A stretch of DNA of 64,000 nucleotides from NCBI GenBank assembly GCA_017354895.1, contig CP071497.1:1984001-2048000 (forward strand). The letters run 5' to 3'. How positions within the stretch are numbered: the stretch's first letter is position 1; every line of letters begins with the position of its first letter. Under the pieces are notes generated by a model, which saw nothing but the letters and a program-made list of their open reading frames with translations, searched no databases and had not been told where the DNA came from. This document shows positions 37,612-48,186 of this stretch, in pieces. The stretch comes from Podospora comata. Lineage: Eukaryota; Ascomycota; Sordariomycetes; Sordariales; Podosporaceae. The position numbers and the translations under genes were made by a program.

Positions 37612-38590
37612 AGTCGTCAAAAATATAAATTCTATCGTTTGAAGAAGCGGGAGAAGGGGATTCCGAATTCAGTGAAAACCGGCAGGTAGTGCAATGCCGA
37701 ATATTTTATGCGGACAACTCCGGTAGTAGAATGAATAAGCTGCGGTGGCGTAGACGAAATACCAGGGGTCGAAGTCGGTTCTTGGCGTGTTTTCTGGATG
37801 TTGGGAACGAAAGTCCAAAGAGAGTAAAAATCTCCCAGCTTATCCAGTCACACGCCTTCCAGATAAACTTGTGGCCTGGCAAGCGATGTCTGGGGATGGA
37901 GCAATGCTGCCGTTGCCTCAGTGGCAGGAGGATGTCATGAAAGTCTAGCTTTGTATTACTCTTGGCACGCAAGGAAGGTACACTGTTGGAATTGGAGGGT
38001 TAGGGTAATCGTAGATTGACCCAAAGGGTTTGGCGGTCGCCGGGTGTGCACTCGGCAGGCAGCCTTCGCCACAGCTGGCATCTGGTCGTTGTGGAGACCC
38101 CCGCGACTCATATGACATACCTCCCTCATGAGCTTGTCCTACCTCTCACCTCTCAAGATCAACCCAGCTTCCTTCCAGCCTTCTGGCCGTTCCAAAGTCA
38201 AATATTGCCGTGCTGCTCCCTGTGGTGCTCCGTCCCATATCGTTTCTTTCGCCAACTTCATCTGTTCTTTGCCTTTGGGCCATTGCTAGAGCTATCTTAT
38301 CTCCTGCGCAGTGACACTGCACGCCCTTCTTTGTTAGTTCGCGCTACGGTGTAGCTGGTGTCCTCAAGAAGCTCACAGGATCCATCCGATCAGGAGGACA
38401 GGGCTTCTAGCAGGCCGGCATTAACCTCCACCTTGTTTTTGCACCACATTGAAAACCACTGCCGCGACCGTATTCTTTTCCGCTTCTCTGGTTTGTTATA
38501 GCTTCACCAAATCCGATGAAGTCGACGCGCTCAGGCAGCAACAACTGGCAATCGGCCATCTCGGGAACATCACCCAAGATCGCGACTGCG
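37612..38590. promoter_or_regulatory. Divergent upstream region of SQS1 and ATG4
   Basis: About 0.9-1 kb between start codons, depending on which ATG4 start is used. No gene-like frame with recognisable similarity and no clear regulatory motif was seen. Confidence 0.5.
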
Positions 38591-40221
38591 ATGGAGGCAG
38601 CGATATCCGCCGGGGCCGAGGTCAGCCGTGTAGGCCGACGCATCTTGCAGAGAATCTGGGACCCAGAGCCTACCAATGATCGAAGCAGCAATGAACCAGT
38701 GTGGTGTTTGGGTTGCTCATATCTCCTCGATACAAAAGAATACGGCACACCCCCTACGCTCACCACCAGCACACTACCCGCAGATGCCACTCTTACCGCT
38801 ATAGTACCCGAGCCTGGGGCAGGCGTGGAATCGGAGCCACGAAGAGCCACAGAGAAGGCGGGAGTGCCGGTGAATACATCGAATGCAAAAGCAGTTGCCC
38901 CAATCCCCGTTGCGGCTAGTGGTCAGCACCAGGTACAAGTGCCCGAAACACCTCCTCTCTCCGTTGCCAGCAGTTTTGATTCAGCTCTTGCGTACGAAGA
39001 GCCCGGTCAAGATGGCGGCTGGCCCCCGGCCTTTCTCGATGATTTCGAGTCCCGCATATGGATGACATATCGTACCGGATTCGAAGTAATTCCTCGCTCG
39101 ACCGACCCCAAAGCGGCCGCAGCCTTGTCTTTCACCATGCGATTCAAGACTTCTTTCGGGGACCAGACCGGCTTTTCATCAGATACGGGCTGGGGATGCA
39201 TGATCAGGTCTGGGCAGAGCTTGTTGGCCAATGCAATGTTGATCAGCCGTGCAGGACGTGGTAAGAAATCTCCGGCCATGCTTGCTATTGTGTGTGTGAA
39301 CTATTGCTGATTTCGTCTCTTTTGTGCAGCTTGGAGACGAACGACGAACCCTGAGATCGAACGCGAAATCGTGTGCCTATTCGCAGATGATCCTCGTGCT
39401 CCATATTCCATACAGAACTTTGTCAACCATGGTGCAGCTGCTTGTGGAAAGTACCCTGGAGAGTGGTTTGGCCCATCTGCGACGGCACGGTGCATCCAGT
39501 ACGTGACCCTTCTCTGGATGGAAACTTGGCTCTAACAAACAACAGGGCTCTGGCCAAGAAGCACGATAGCTCCCTGCGAGTGTACCTGACACGAGATCTT
39601 CCTGAAGTATACGAAGACAACTTCATGTCAACCGCGAACCCTGACGGCAACCACTTTCACCCGACATTAATTCTGGTATCTACGAGGCTGGGGATTGACA
39701 AGATCAACCCAATCTACCATGAAGCGCTCATATCTACCTTACAATTGCCACAAGCCATTGGTATTGCTGGGTAAGCAAGTCCTGATGCACCTTGCATATT
39801 CATGCTCTTTAGCCTCCGTCTAACACACTCCAGCGGACGCCCGTCATCATCCCACTACTTCATCGGTGCTCAGGGGCAATGGCTCTTTTACCTCGATCCC
39901 CATCACCCACGGCCAGCGCTTCCTTATCGAGAGAATCCGAACGACTATACCATAGAAGAATTGGACTCCTGCCACACCCGACGATTGCGGCATCTCCACG
40001 TAGAAGACATGGACCCTAGCATGCTCATTGGCTTTCTCATCAAGGATGAGGATGATTGGGATCTGTGGAAGAGCTCTGTCAAGCATGTTCAGGGCAAGGC
40101 TATCATCAATGTCTCGCCTCATGACCCGGAGCACGGGATGGGTTTCGGTCGAGCTGGAGCGATTGATGAGGTGGAGACACTGAGTGACGAGGACGACACA
40201 GATACGGTGCTTGATTTATGA
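38591..40221 (+). CDS. ATG4: Autophagy cysteine protease Atg4
   Basis: C54-family cysteine protease that trims Atg8 to expose its C-terminal glycine and later releases lipidated Atg8 from membranes. Exons are 38,591-39,260, 39,330-39,498, 39,546-39,770 and 39,834-40,221, giving 483 residues. The start MEAAISAGAEVSRVGRRILQRIWDPEPTND matches the usual beginning of fungal Atg4; an in-frame ATG at 38,516 would add 25 residues. WCLG follows, then a Pro/Thr-rich insertion. The catalytic cysteine is in DTGWGCMIRSGQSLLAN. The catalytic Asp and His lie in LDPHHPRPAL in exon 4, and an acidic tail closes the protein. It is convergent with JJJ1, 195 bp apart. Confidence 0.97.
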
Positions 40222-40416
40222 CTTGTTTGAAGGTAATATTTTGGGATATGGCAACAAGTAGTTCTGGGGAAAGGGGCGTTGCCAACGCCGTGGTGTGCAT
40301 GCCCAGGTTAGGGGACTCTCAACAAAACCTTCTCCCCGCTATGATGTTTGAGAACCGAGGACACTGCTCGATTAGATGATGCACAGCACTAGCTGATACA
40401 CGCACCGGTATGGTGA

Positions 40417-42195
40417 TTATTTCTTTCTCTTCTGTTTTCCAGATTTACCAGGCGTGGCAGAGACCGGAGCTGCATGGTTGAGTTCTTTGATGTGGTCGAA
40501 GAGCTTGTTCTTGCTTGGGAATGCCTCTTTACATACCACACATTGTAGCTGAAGCCAGCAGTCAGCATCGAATATCATTATTGAGCTTTGCGATACACAG
40601 AAACCTACCGAATCCTGGATTTGTGACTCTGCCTGCCGAGCTGCTTTCTTTTCTCGCTTCAGTTTCGCCTTACCAACCTTTTTACCTGGCGCCGGTTCGC
40701 TGAGTGTGAGGTTGGCAACGCTCGCAGCTGTAGAATCTGCCAAGTCTCCGCTATCGTCTGCTTGTGGCTGTGACACCTTCTTGGTGGCTCCTGCCCCGTT
40801 GACAATGCGCTCTTCCACCGTGGAACGTGGTGCATACTCGTCATCTTCTGGACTCGACGATGACTGTGTGCTCTGTTCTTGATCATCATCCTGCTCGACA
40901 GGCCCTTGCTTTTCTTCTCCGGTCCTCCCGTCCTCAGAGGCCAGCGGTGCGGTGTTGGTCATGTCCCTCTCTCTCTGGATGACTTGCGCGTCCTGCTCTG
41001 GCTGTGGAGACTGCGGCGTAGATGCCCCTGGTGAATCTTGAGGATTTAGATCGAAGTGCATGTTTTCCTTTCTCATCTGTCTTTTCAACTGCTGTACTGC
41101 CTTGATATGTTTCTTGCTCTTTTCGTGAGCCTCGAACTGTTTCTCACTCCTAAACGTCTTGTTGCACACCACGCATTCGATCTCCTCAACCTCGGACTCT
41201 TCTTCCGACATGGAAAACTCGCCCTCGTAGTCTTGGCGTTCTTTCGGCTGCGCCCAGTCTGGCACCACGTACTCGGCCATCTTTTCCTGGTGCGCTGCTC
41301 GCGACCGGGCCGCCTGGGCTGCCGCGGAATTGCGAAGGACCTGCTGCCGTTCCGTCTCAGACTGTGTGTTGGGAACATAACGGGGATCTCTTTTCTTGAC
41401 AAAGGCAACCAAAGAGAGGACTGCATCGTTGAATTCTCTGATGCCCTCATCGCGGAGCTTCTTGTTCTCCTTTTCCATCAAGCGACGGATCCTCCTGTCT
41501 GGTGCGTGCGCAAGATGGTGCACATCCTTCCACTGAAAAGATTTCCTCGTCGAGAAGCTTGACCACACATTATAAAACGACTTGCCCACGGTGTTGTAGT
41601 CGTCTTCCGCTTTGCCAAACGGTGGGTAGTGTGTGGGGGTGGTTCCGTCCCACTCGCAGGCTGCAGCTTCTTCTGCGGCAAGCTGTTCGAAGAAGACGTT
41701 CAATATCCCAAAGAAACCACGCGGGCTGTCATCCATCGGTACGCTGGAATTGAATCGACTCATCAGTGCAAAGACAGCATTCGCCGAGGTGTGATTGCCG
41801 GGGTCCTGTCCGCCAGGCGCACCCCCAGCCACTTCGTCATCACCCCTGAGGATAGCATCTCGATGCGAGTCGTACCAAGCTCGTTCCTGGGGGTCCGATA
41901 GTATTTCGTATGCTGTTTGTAGCTCGGCAAACTTCCGCGTCGCGTTCTCGGTATCGTGGTAGTTGCGATCGGGATGCAGCTCCAACGCCTTTTTCTTGTA
42001 GGCCCTCCGAATTCTACATCCAAAAGGCCTCAAAGTCAGACTTCATTCATCTTGGACGGGAGCAGGGAGTCTCTCTCACTCTTCGTCCGGCACCTGACGA
42101 TCAACCTCTAGAACTTCATAATAGCATGTTTTCTGCTGGGTGACGGTGGTGGCCGCCTGACTGGCACCCCGAGGTGTGGATTGGTCAGCTCCCAT
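40417..42195 (-). CDS. JJJ1: J-domain protein with two C2H2 zinc fingers (Jjj1/DNAJC21 type)
   Basis: Cytosolic Hsp70 co-chaperone of the Jjj1 family, which works with Rei1 to recycle the export factor Arx1 in 60S ribosome maturation. Exons on the minus strand are 42,195-42,080, 42,013-40,609 and 40,548-40,417, giving 550 residues. The J domain (residues about 23-95) has the essential HPD at 52-54. Zinc finger 1 is CVVCNKTFRSEKQFEAHEKSKKH. A charged linker follows, then a Lys-rich segment and zinc finger 2 (CVVCKEAFPSKNKLFDHIKELNH), ending QKRKK. The 60-nt intron just before finger 2 (40,608-40,549) is a multiple of three and has no in-frame stop, so an unspliced message would still encode a protein with 20 extra residues. 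Confidence 0.95.
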
Positions 42196-43015
42196 TCGTA
42201 TAATAAAGGGTGTTTTGATAGTTGGGTGCTCAGGGTTCTACACGTCCGCTGAAGAAAGTGATAACGAATCAAGAAGCATGTGCATGTTTCCATGCTTCTG
42301 GGAAGTAGGGGTCCGAGGGTCCTTCCAGAGACGTTTATGCTTGTCATGCTGCCAACATTTTAGTGGGGCCATGGCGGGGGCGGGGCTACTGTTGGAAATC
42401 TTGATGGAGACCATTCTGGTGGGCTGACCCATCACCACAAACCTACAGGGCCAAATGACGACGAAATCCCGATTGGGAAAAGTGGCATGTGTCTCAATGC
42501 CCACCACAAAATAAGCGGTGCATCTAGACTTTTCACGGATACATGGCGAGGTCGGACGAGCGTTGAGGGGTTCAGGGTTCAGGGCTGTTTACGGGTTGAG
42601 AAAGGAGAGATGAACACGCTCGATTCCGTCTGAATCCTTCTTTTCGCTAGCTTGAACGCTCCGAACGTTTGGCCGCTGCTCAAAGGCGCCATTACAAACC
42701 TCTTGCTTGACAGACTGCAACCGCCACCCATTTTGTCACGTTGACCGTGGGGAATTGGCTAGGGGGGAGGCCAAGCAACCACTACCAGGTGTCCTATCCT
42801 TGGCTTCCGCGTTTTGGCTGGGTCTGGCCGTCTGTCACCTCGTCTTGAACCACCTTCACCGAGAAGCAACATTACCTATAAATCCCCTCCCGCCCATCTT
42901 GACCCGCAACTGCAAATTCGGCACCCTGAGAAGCATATCGAGCGCCTTGTCCCGCCATGCACATGCCATCCTCGCAGTTACATTTTAAGCCAGCCAGGTC
43001 AGTGGTAACATTACG
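42196..43015. promoter_or_regulatory. Divergent upstream region of JJJ1 and the SPX-RING gene
   Basis: About 820 bp between the two start codons. No gene is seen. A pyrimidine-rich leader lies just before 43,016. Confidence 0.5.
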
Positions 43016-44599
43016 ATGAAATTCGGCCACGCCTTCAAGGAGGCCTTGGAGGCTGAGACCTATCCAAGACACTGGGTAGACAAGGCGGTTCCCTATCGTC
43101 AGCTCAAAAAGATCCTTGGTAAGGTGCGGGAGGAGCTGATAAACAATGGCTACGATCCGGACACGTTACAAAGGCTGGTAGCTGAGCGAAACGCCGAATA
43201 CCGCCTAGAGTCGGACGACTCCCAGCTCCTGAGACCCAAACTGGTTGTGCGTCCAGCCACTACAAGTGCTCAACCTCTGGATCAGAAAACAGAAGTCGAC
43301 TCGCTGCCAGAATCACCAGTATCTCTATCTCCCACCTCTTCCGCCAGCACAGAACCTGGACCATCGGCCTTGACACATGACTCTGCGCCCCCGTGTAGCC
43401 ATCGCCAGCAACAAACCAGTGACGGCGAGTGGGTTGACGTCCCATTGGATGCCGATGCTCGCTTTTTCAGTGTCCTCCAGCAGGATGTCAATGAGTTGGA
43501 TACTCTCCAGGACAAGGAGCGGGTTGCCATGATCGAAAATATCCACGTGATTGGAAACGAGATCGCACAAGTAGCCAGACCGCGAAAACCAGTCATCGAC
43601 TTCTCCCGGTCAGATCTGTATCGCTGGCGCGAGATTCTGGACCTTTACCTCTCGGCCGAGGTCTTCTTCTCCACCAACGAGGTTTCCGGCGGTGCTCGCA
43701 GCAGCGACAGAGCTCGCAAGCAACTCGTCTGGTTCCAAGAAGAGGTGGGCAAGCGCCAGCTGCCGCAGAAGTTCAAGATCAAGTCCAGCGCCGTCGCCTT
43801 CCAACACTTCCTCTCGTTGAATGCCACGCTGCTGCAGAACTTGCAGTTCCAGGAACTGAATCAGACAGCCATAACAAAAATAATCAAAAGTAGGCTCTCG
43901 GAATGCTTAGGGTGCCACTCGTCCCATCTTCAAGCCGTCCACTAGACTAACCCGCTCCCCCTTTTGCTGTAGAATTCGACAAGAGAACGTCCCTGGGGGT
44001 GAAAAAGACTTTTCCAAAAGTCATGAACTCGGCACACTTCATCTCCGAGACCATATCCAAGGACATCTGCGCCCAGCTGTCTCGAGACGTCATCAGCCTT
44101 GTCCCACAAGTCGTGGATTACACGTGCATTGTCTGTAAGTGACGCATATGTTGTGCAGCCTAGCGGGTGGGCTGTGTCTCGGTGCTGAGGCCAGGAGAGA
44201 ACCAATGTAATGTCTTCGATACTGACCTCCCTCTCTCTATCTCACACAGGCCTCTCCATATGTTGGCTGCCCATCCGACTGGACTGCGACCATCTGTTTT
44301 GCATCCGGTGCATGATCAAGATGCAAAACAGGCAAAAGCGCTTCTGCCCGCTATGTCGAGCCGATGTGATTCAACGGGCCAACGAAAGTATGTTGTCTCT
44401 TTCAATCCCGCTGTTTCATGAATCCTGGTCGCTGACCTTCCACACAGCACATATCGATATGGAGCTCGTTCGATACTTGGAAAGGTGGTTTCCAAAGGAG
44501 ACCAAGGAGAAGCAGAGGAACAACGAGGACGAGCGGCGAAAGGAGCTCCTGGGCGACTTGTACGTGGAAGGTGCACAGCCGCCGTGTATCGTGATGTGA
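43016..44599 (+). CDS. SPX-domain RING finger protein, probable E3 ubiquitin ligase
   Basis: Exons are 43,016-43,889, 43,973-44,134, 44,250-44,387 and 44,448-44,599, giving 441 residues. The N-terminus MKFGHAFKEALEAETYPRHWVDKAVPYRQLKKILGK is a typical SPX start; a second SPX part (FFSVLQQDVNEL and the KFDKRTSLGVKKTF block with its conserved lysines) is separated by a Pro/Ser-rich insertion. SPX domains bind inositol pyrophosphates and report phosphate status. The RING is CIVC-x11-CDHLFCIRC...CPLC, a C3HC4 arrangement, split by introns 2 and 3. A basic/acidic helix and the ending CIVM follow. The layout resembles fission yeast Pqr1 and plant NLA, which control phosphate transporter levels. The target here is unknown. 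Confidence 0.93.
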
Positions 44600-44771
44600 T
44601 CCCTGTGCAAGGGAAGCAAAAAAGGAAGGGATAATTTACCTAATGGAAGTTGTACATAAAGTCAGACACAGTGATACCTCAGTAGGAGTTTTGAGCGAAT
44701 TGGGTATGGTAGCATTACGGGGGCTTTGGTTGATGTTGCTTTCAAATTCTATGCGTTCTACACGGAACTGC

Positions 44772-46749
44772 CTATTGCGAGCCGTGCTCTGCTACATGCA
44801 ATGCAGCTTCAAACACCTTTACAATATCAGCAGTGTCCTCCAACCCGACGCTGATGCGGATCAGATCAGGGTCAACACCAAATTGCGACGCCCATTCCAA
44901 CTCTTGATAGTGAGCCAAAAGCACATAGGGGGATGTCAACGTGAAGTTGGTTCCCAGGCTTGGCCCCTTGGCTGTGTCAACAGCATCATAAAATGCAACA
45001 GCCTGCTCCTTGCGGTGGAACACGACCGAGATCAACCCGCCGTACCCTCCACCAGGAACCTTGCAGGCTTCGTAGCTGGCGCTGGACTCGTTATCACGCG
45101 GGTAAAAGACCGCCTTGATGAGCTTGTTCTCACGAAACACATCACAGATGGCCTCAGCGTTGGCGTTGATCCGTTCAATCCGAGACGCAAAGTCCCGGCT
45201 ATTTCGCTCCATGAACATGACATCCTCGGGCCAGTATGTGTCCTCGTACCCCGTGCGGGCAAAGTCTTTTAACGCGGAGTAGTATCGACTGTTTGGGTTA
45301 AAGATGGCACTGCCTCCCATGACGTTGCAGTCACCCGAGAAGATCTTGGTCAAGCTAGAGACGACGATATCGGCGAAGGGGAGAACGTTGATATTGGCAA
45401 AGGTCCCGATTGTTTCGTCCACCACGACGGCAAAGTCGTACTTGTCGGCCATCTCGCGGATGCGGGCAAGATTGGGGCAAGTGAGGAGCGGATTGCCCGG
45501 GAATTCACAAAAGAGCCCCAGGAAGCGCTCGCCTGCTTTCAGCCGAGCTTCGAGGTCGTCAAGGTCGGCCTCGGATGCATTGCCGTAGAAGACGCATCCA
45601 GGGCCAAACTTCTCAAGAATCTTGAGGGTGTCAACATAAGGGAACCCGAAGTTGACCGACTTGAGACCTCCACGCGCTCCAAGAAGGGCACGGTGAGCGT
45701 TAAAGATGGCGTTCATGCCGGCTGGGAAAAGATAGATGTCGTCCTCGCGGAGGTTGACAACACCACGGGTATTGGATTCCATCTCCTTTTCGGGCACAGG
45801 GCTAGCTGTTAGTTCACGATCGCTTCTGAGCGCCCCGGCAATTCGCCGTTTGATGGCCGATTTGGCGGGCTCAACAAAAGAAACATCCAGGTTCCGACCG
45901 AAGCGCTCCTCCAAGAATCGCGACGTCTCCTCTCTGTCAGGGACGGTTGTTGACGTTTGGGATGTGGTTGATGGCTTTCCTGAGTCGAGAGAGCCCCCTC
46001 GTTGGTAACGCTTTGGTCCTCTGCATGGCTTTGGGCTCATGGGCGCGGCCGTGTTCTTGGGGGATTCATCCACACGCAACAGACCATCCTTGAAGAGACT
46101 GTGACAGAACTCTGCCCTGCGGCTAGAGACACCATCGCCCGTGTGCTGCCAATACTGCTTCAGAAAACTGAAACCCTCGGGAGAGCAGATGACGGCCGAG
46201 ATAGAGGGAGATAGCCCACGAAGAGCCTTGGACTGCGGGTTTGCCGGGTCAAGAACCAGATGCAGAACTTCAAGAGATGACACGATGGCAGGAGGAGCGC
46301 GTAATTTGACAAAGCTTACACACCGGGCAGCAACCTGACGAGTTGGGAACAGAAAAGCAACCAGCCCTTTCCGGCCAATTTTCTCCAGAATGTCTTTGGC
46401 AAAAGCTTGGATGCTCCTGTGGATGAAGAAGCTGGAGAAAAGATTGCCGTTTTAGTATCATGGCACATGATCAAGACCTTTGAAAATGAATGGTGCGAGC
46501 AGAAAAGATGAAGCAAGTGGCATACCGAGGATAACCAGTGGTCATACTGCCAACAACCCAGTCCTCTCCTTCTTCATAACCAACATTTGCTCTCCACGTT
46601 GGTAGTGACACACTCACCGCCTAAGCAATCATCGAGATGTTGTGGTTAGCCACCGAGACCGAATATGTTTAAACAATAAGAGTGACCATAAAGTTGCTTA
46701 CATGCTCCGTGTGCGGCGGGATAGACTCGCCGAGGTTGAAGGCGGGCAT
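44772..46749 (-). CDS. Cystathionine gamma-synthase (STR2/met-7 type)
   Basis: PLP-dependent trans-sulphuration enzyme joining cysteine and an activated homoserine to make cystathionine for methionine synthesis. Exons on the minus strand are 46,749-46,702, 46,620-46,526 and 46,431-44,772, giving 600 residues, matching the long fungal STR2-type form rather than bacterial MetB (about 390). It begins [25 protein letters not shown]. The PLP-binding lysine sits in [19 protein letters not shown] and [10 protein letters not shown] (the Asp contacting the PLP ring nitrogen) precede it, and the C-terminal RISVGLED is the substrate carboxylate site. A Ser/Thr-rich insertion lies near residues 170-200. 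Some fungi have paralogues, so assignment to the main enzyme is likely, not certain. Confidence 0.92.
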
Positions 46750-48186
46750 TGTATCTCAAGAAGCGTAGAGTCACAGTTTTGACTCGGTTGTTGCGCTCCC
46801 AACTTTGCAATCTCTCTGTCCTCGGCTTCGACAGCACGCAGAGCGTGATAAGATGGCGTCTGTTATGAGGTGGTGTACGCCGAAATCAGCGAGAGATTCC
46901 CCAAGTTTCTAGACAGGAGAGGAAATGGTCGAGCTCGATTGGTGGTACGGATACTGTCAAGGGGGATGGCACAATAAAACGGTCCAAGGTAGAGATGTGT
47001 GGTGGGTGCAGAGTGGATGGGTGTACCCACGTTTCCGACGTCCAAAATTGACCAATTATGAACTTTATTTTATACTAATGGAATGTTCCACGTCCCTGTA
47101 TCCGGTCCATCGTCTTAACTATGCCGCCACAAACTGCGTGGGATGGCGTGGGTTGGACTATCAAAGCGACCAGTTGCACATTATATTCCGAGTATCGGAG
47201 GCAAAAAACGGAGTCATTTTTTCTACCGGCTTCCTGATTTCTTGGATGTGTCTACATGCCTTACGGGTAGCCAGCTTGTATCCCTCTTCCCTCCCGCCAC
47301 TACCAGCGAAACACATGGCATTCAACACCAAACAAGAGCAGAAAGAAGCACTGTCTGGTGCCGCTATGTCAGTGGGCAGTGACCAAGTGTACTTGCCATG
47401 CCAAATGGTGTCAATGAAGCTTTGTGGACAGCGACCCCACCTTTCCGGAACGTGCCCCACTCTTGCCACCTACACCTCAATCCTCCCAGTCATTGAAGGA
47501 CACAAGGATTGGCAGAGGACTAGAAGTGAGAGAGAGTCTCAATAGAAGACACTTTAGCAGGTTGCAAGTGGTATACCGGCGGCAACTAACTGTTTGATTC
47601 TGCCCGTGCTATAAAAACAAAATGTTCGGCCTATACATATGTCTGCATATTTCGGATGACAGGGGTCCCAGTCTTGCGGCACTCCGGGCCCGGATGGGTC
47701 CCGTAGACGGTTGGTAGTTACGGGTACAAGCTCCCGAGGCCGCCGAAGCCGGTGGTGATTGGCAGCGGTCCACCGTTGTAGCAGTCCAGTGCCATATTCA
47801 TACCAAGTCGGACCACCGCGACCTCTTTGTAAGCATGGCCAGTACATCCAATTTAGATCCAGGCCCTATCCTGCCCGGTTCATTAACTCTAGCTTACATA
47901 TGTCCACCATCCGTTTCTTTGCTCCCACCCTGAAAATGTCATGACCCAATGCACCTATTCCCCCAACCAGTAATCTTTGCGTGTATCCATCTCCGCCATG
48001 ATTTAGCTGCTCCCAGCACGTGATGCCCCTCTGAAAAAGCCAAACAAAAAATATGAAAAGAGAGCAGTAAAAGAAAGTGAAATCATCATACAGATCGCTC
48101 TGTGCCAAAACTAGCATGCTCTCACCCGTTCCGAAGAGTAGGTAGCCAATATGCGTCGCCTACACGCTCTAAATCAGATATCGTCA
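46750..48186. other. Intergenic region upstream of the cystathionine synthase gene
   Basis: About 1.4 kb between the start of the cystathionine gamma-synthase gene and the stop of the VOC-domain gene. The longest open frame (plus, 46,925-47,545) has no recognisable similarity and no supporting splice structure. Nothing is annotated here. Confidence 0.5.

Noticed and set aside
46925-47545. 206-codon plus-strand frame
   Set aside because: No similarity, no splice partners and unremarkable composition; probably chance.
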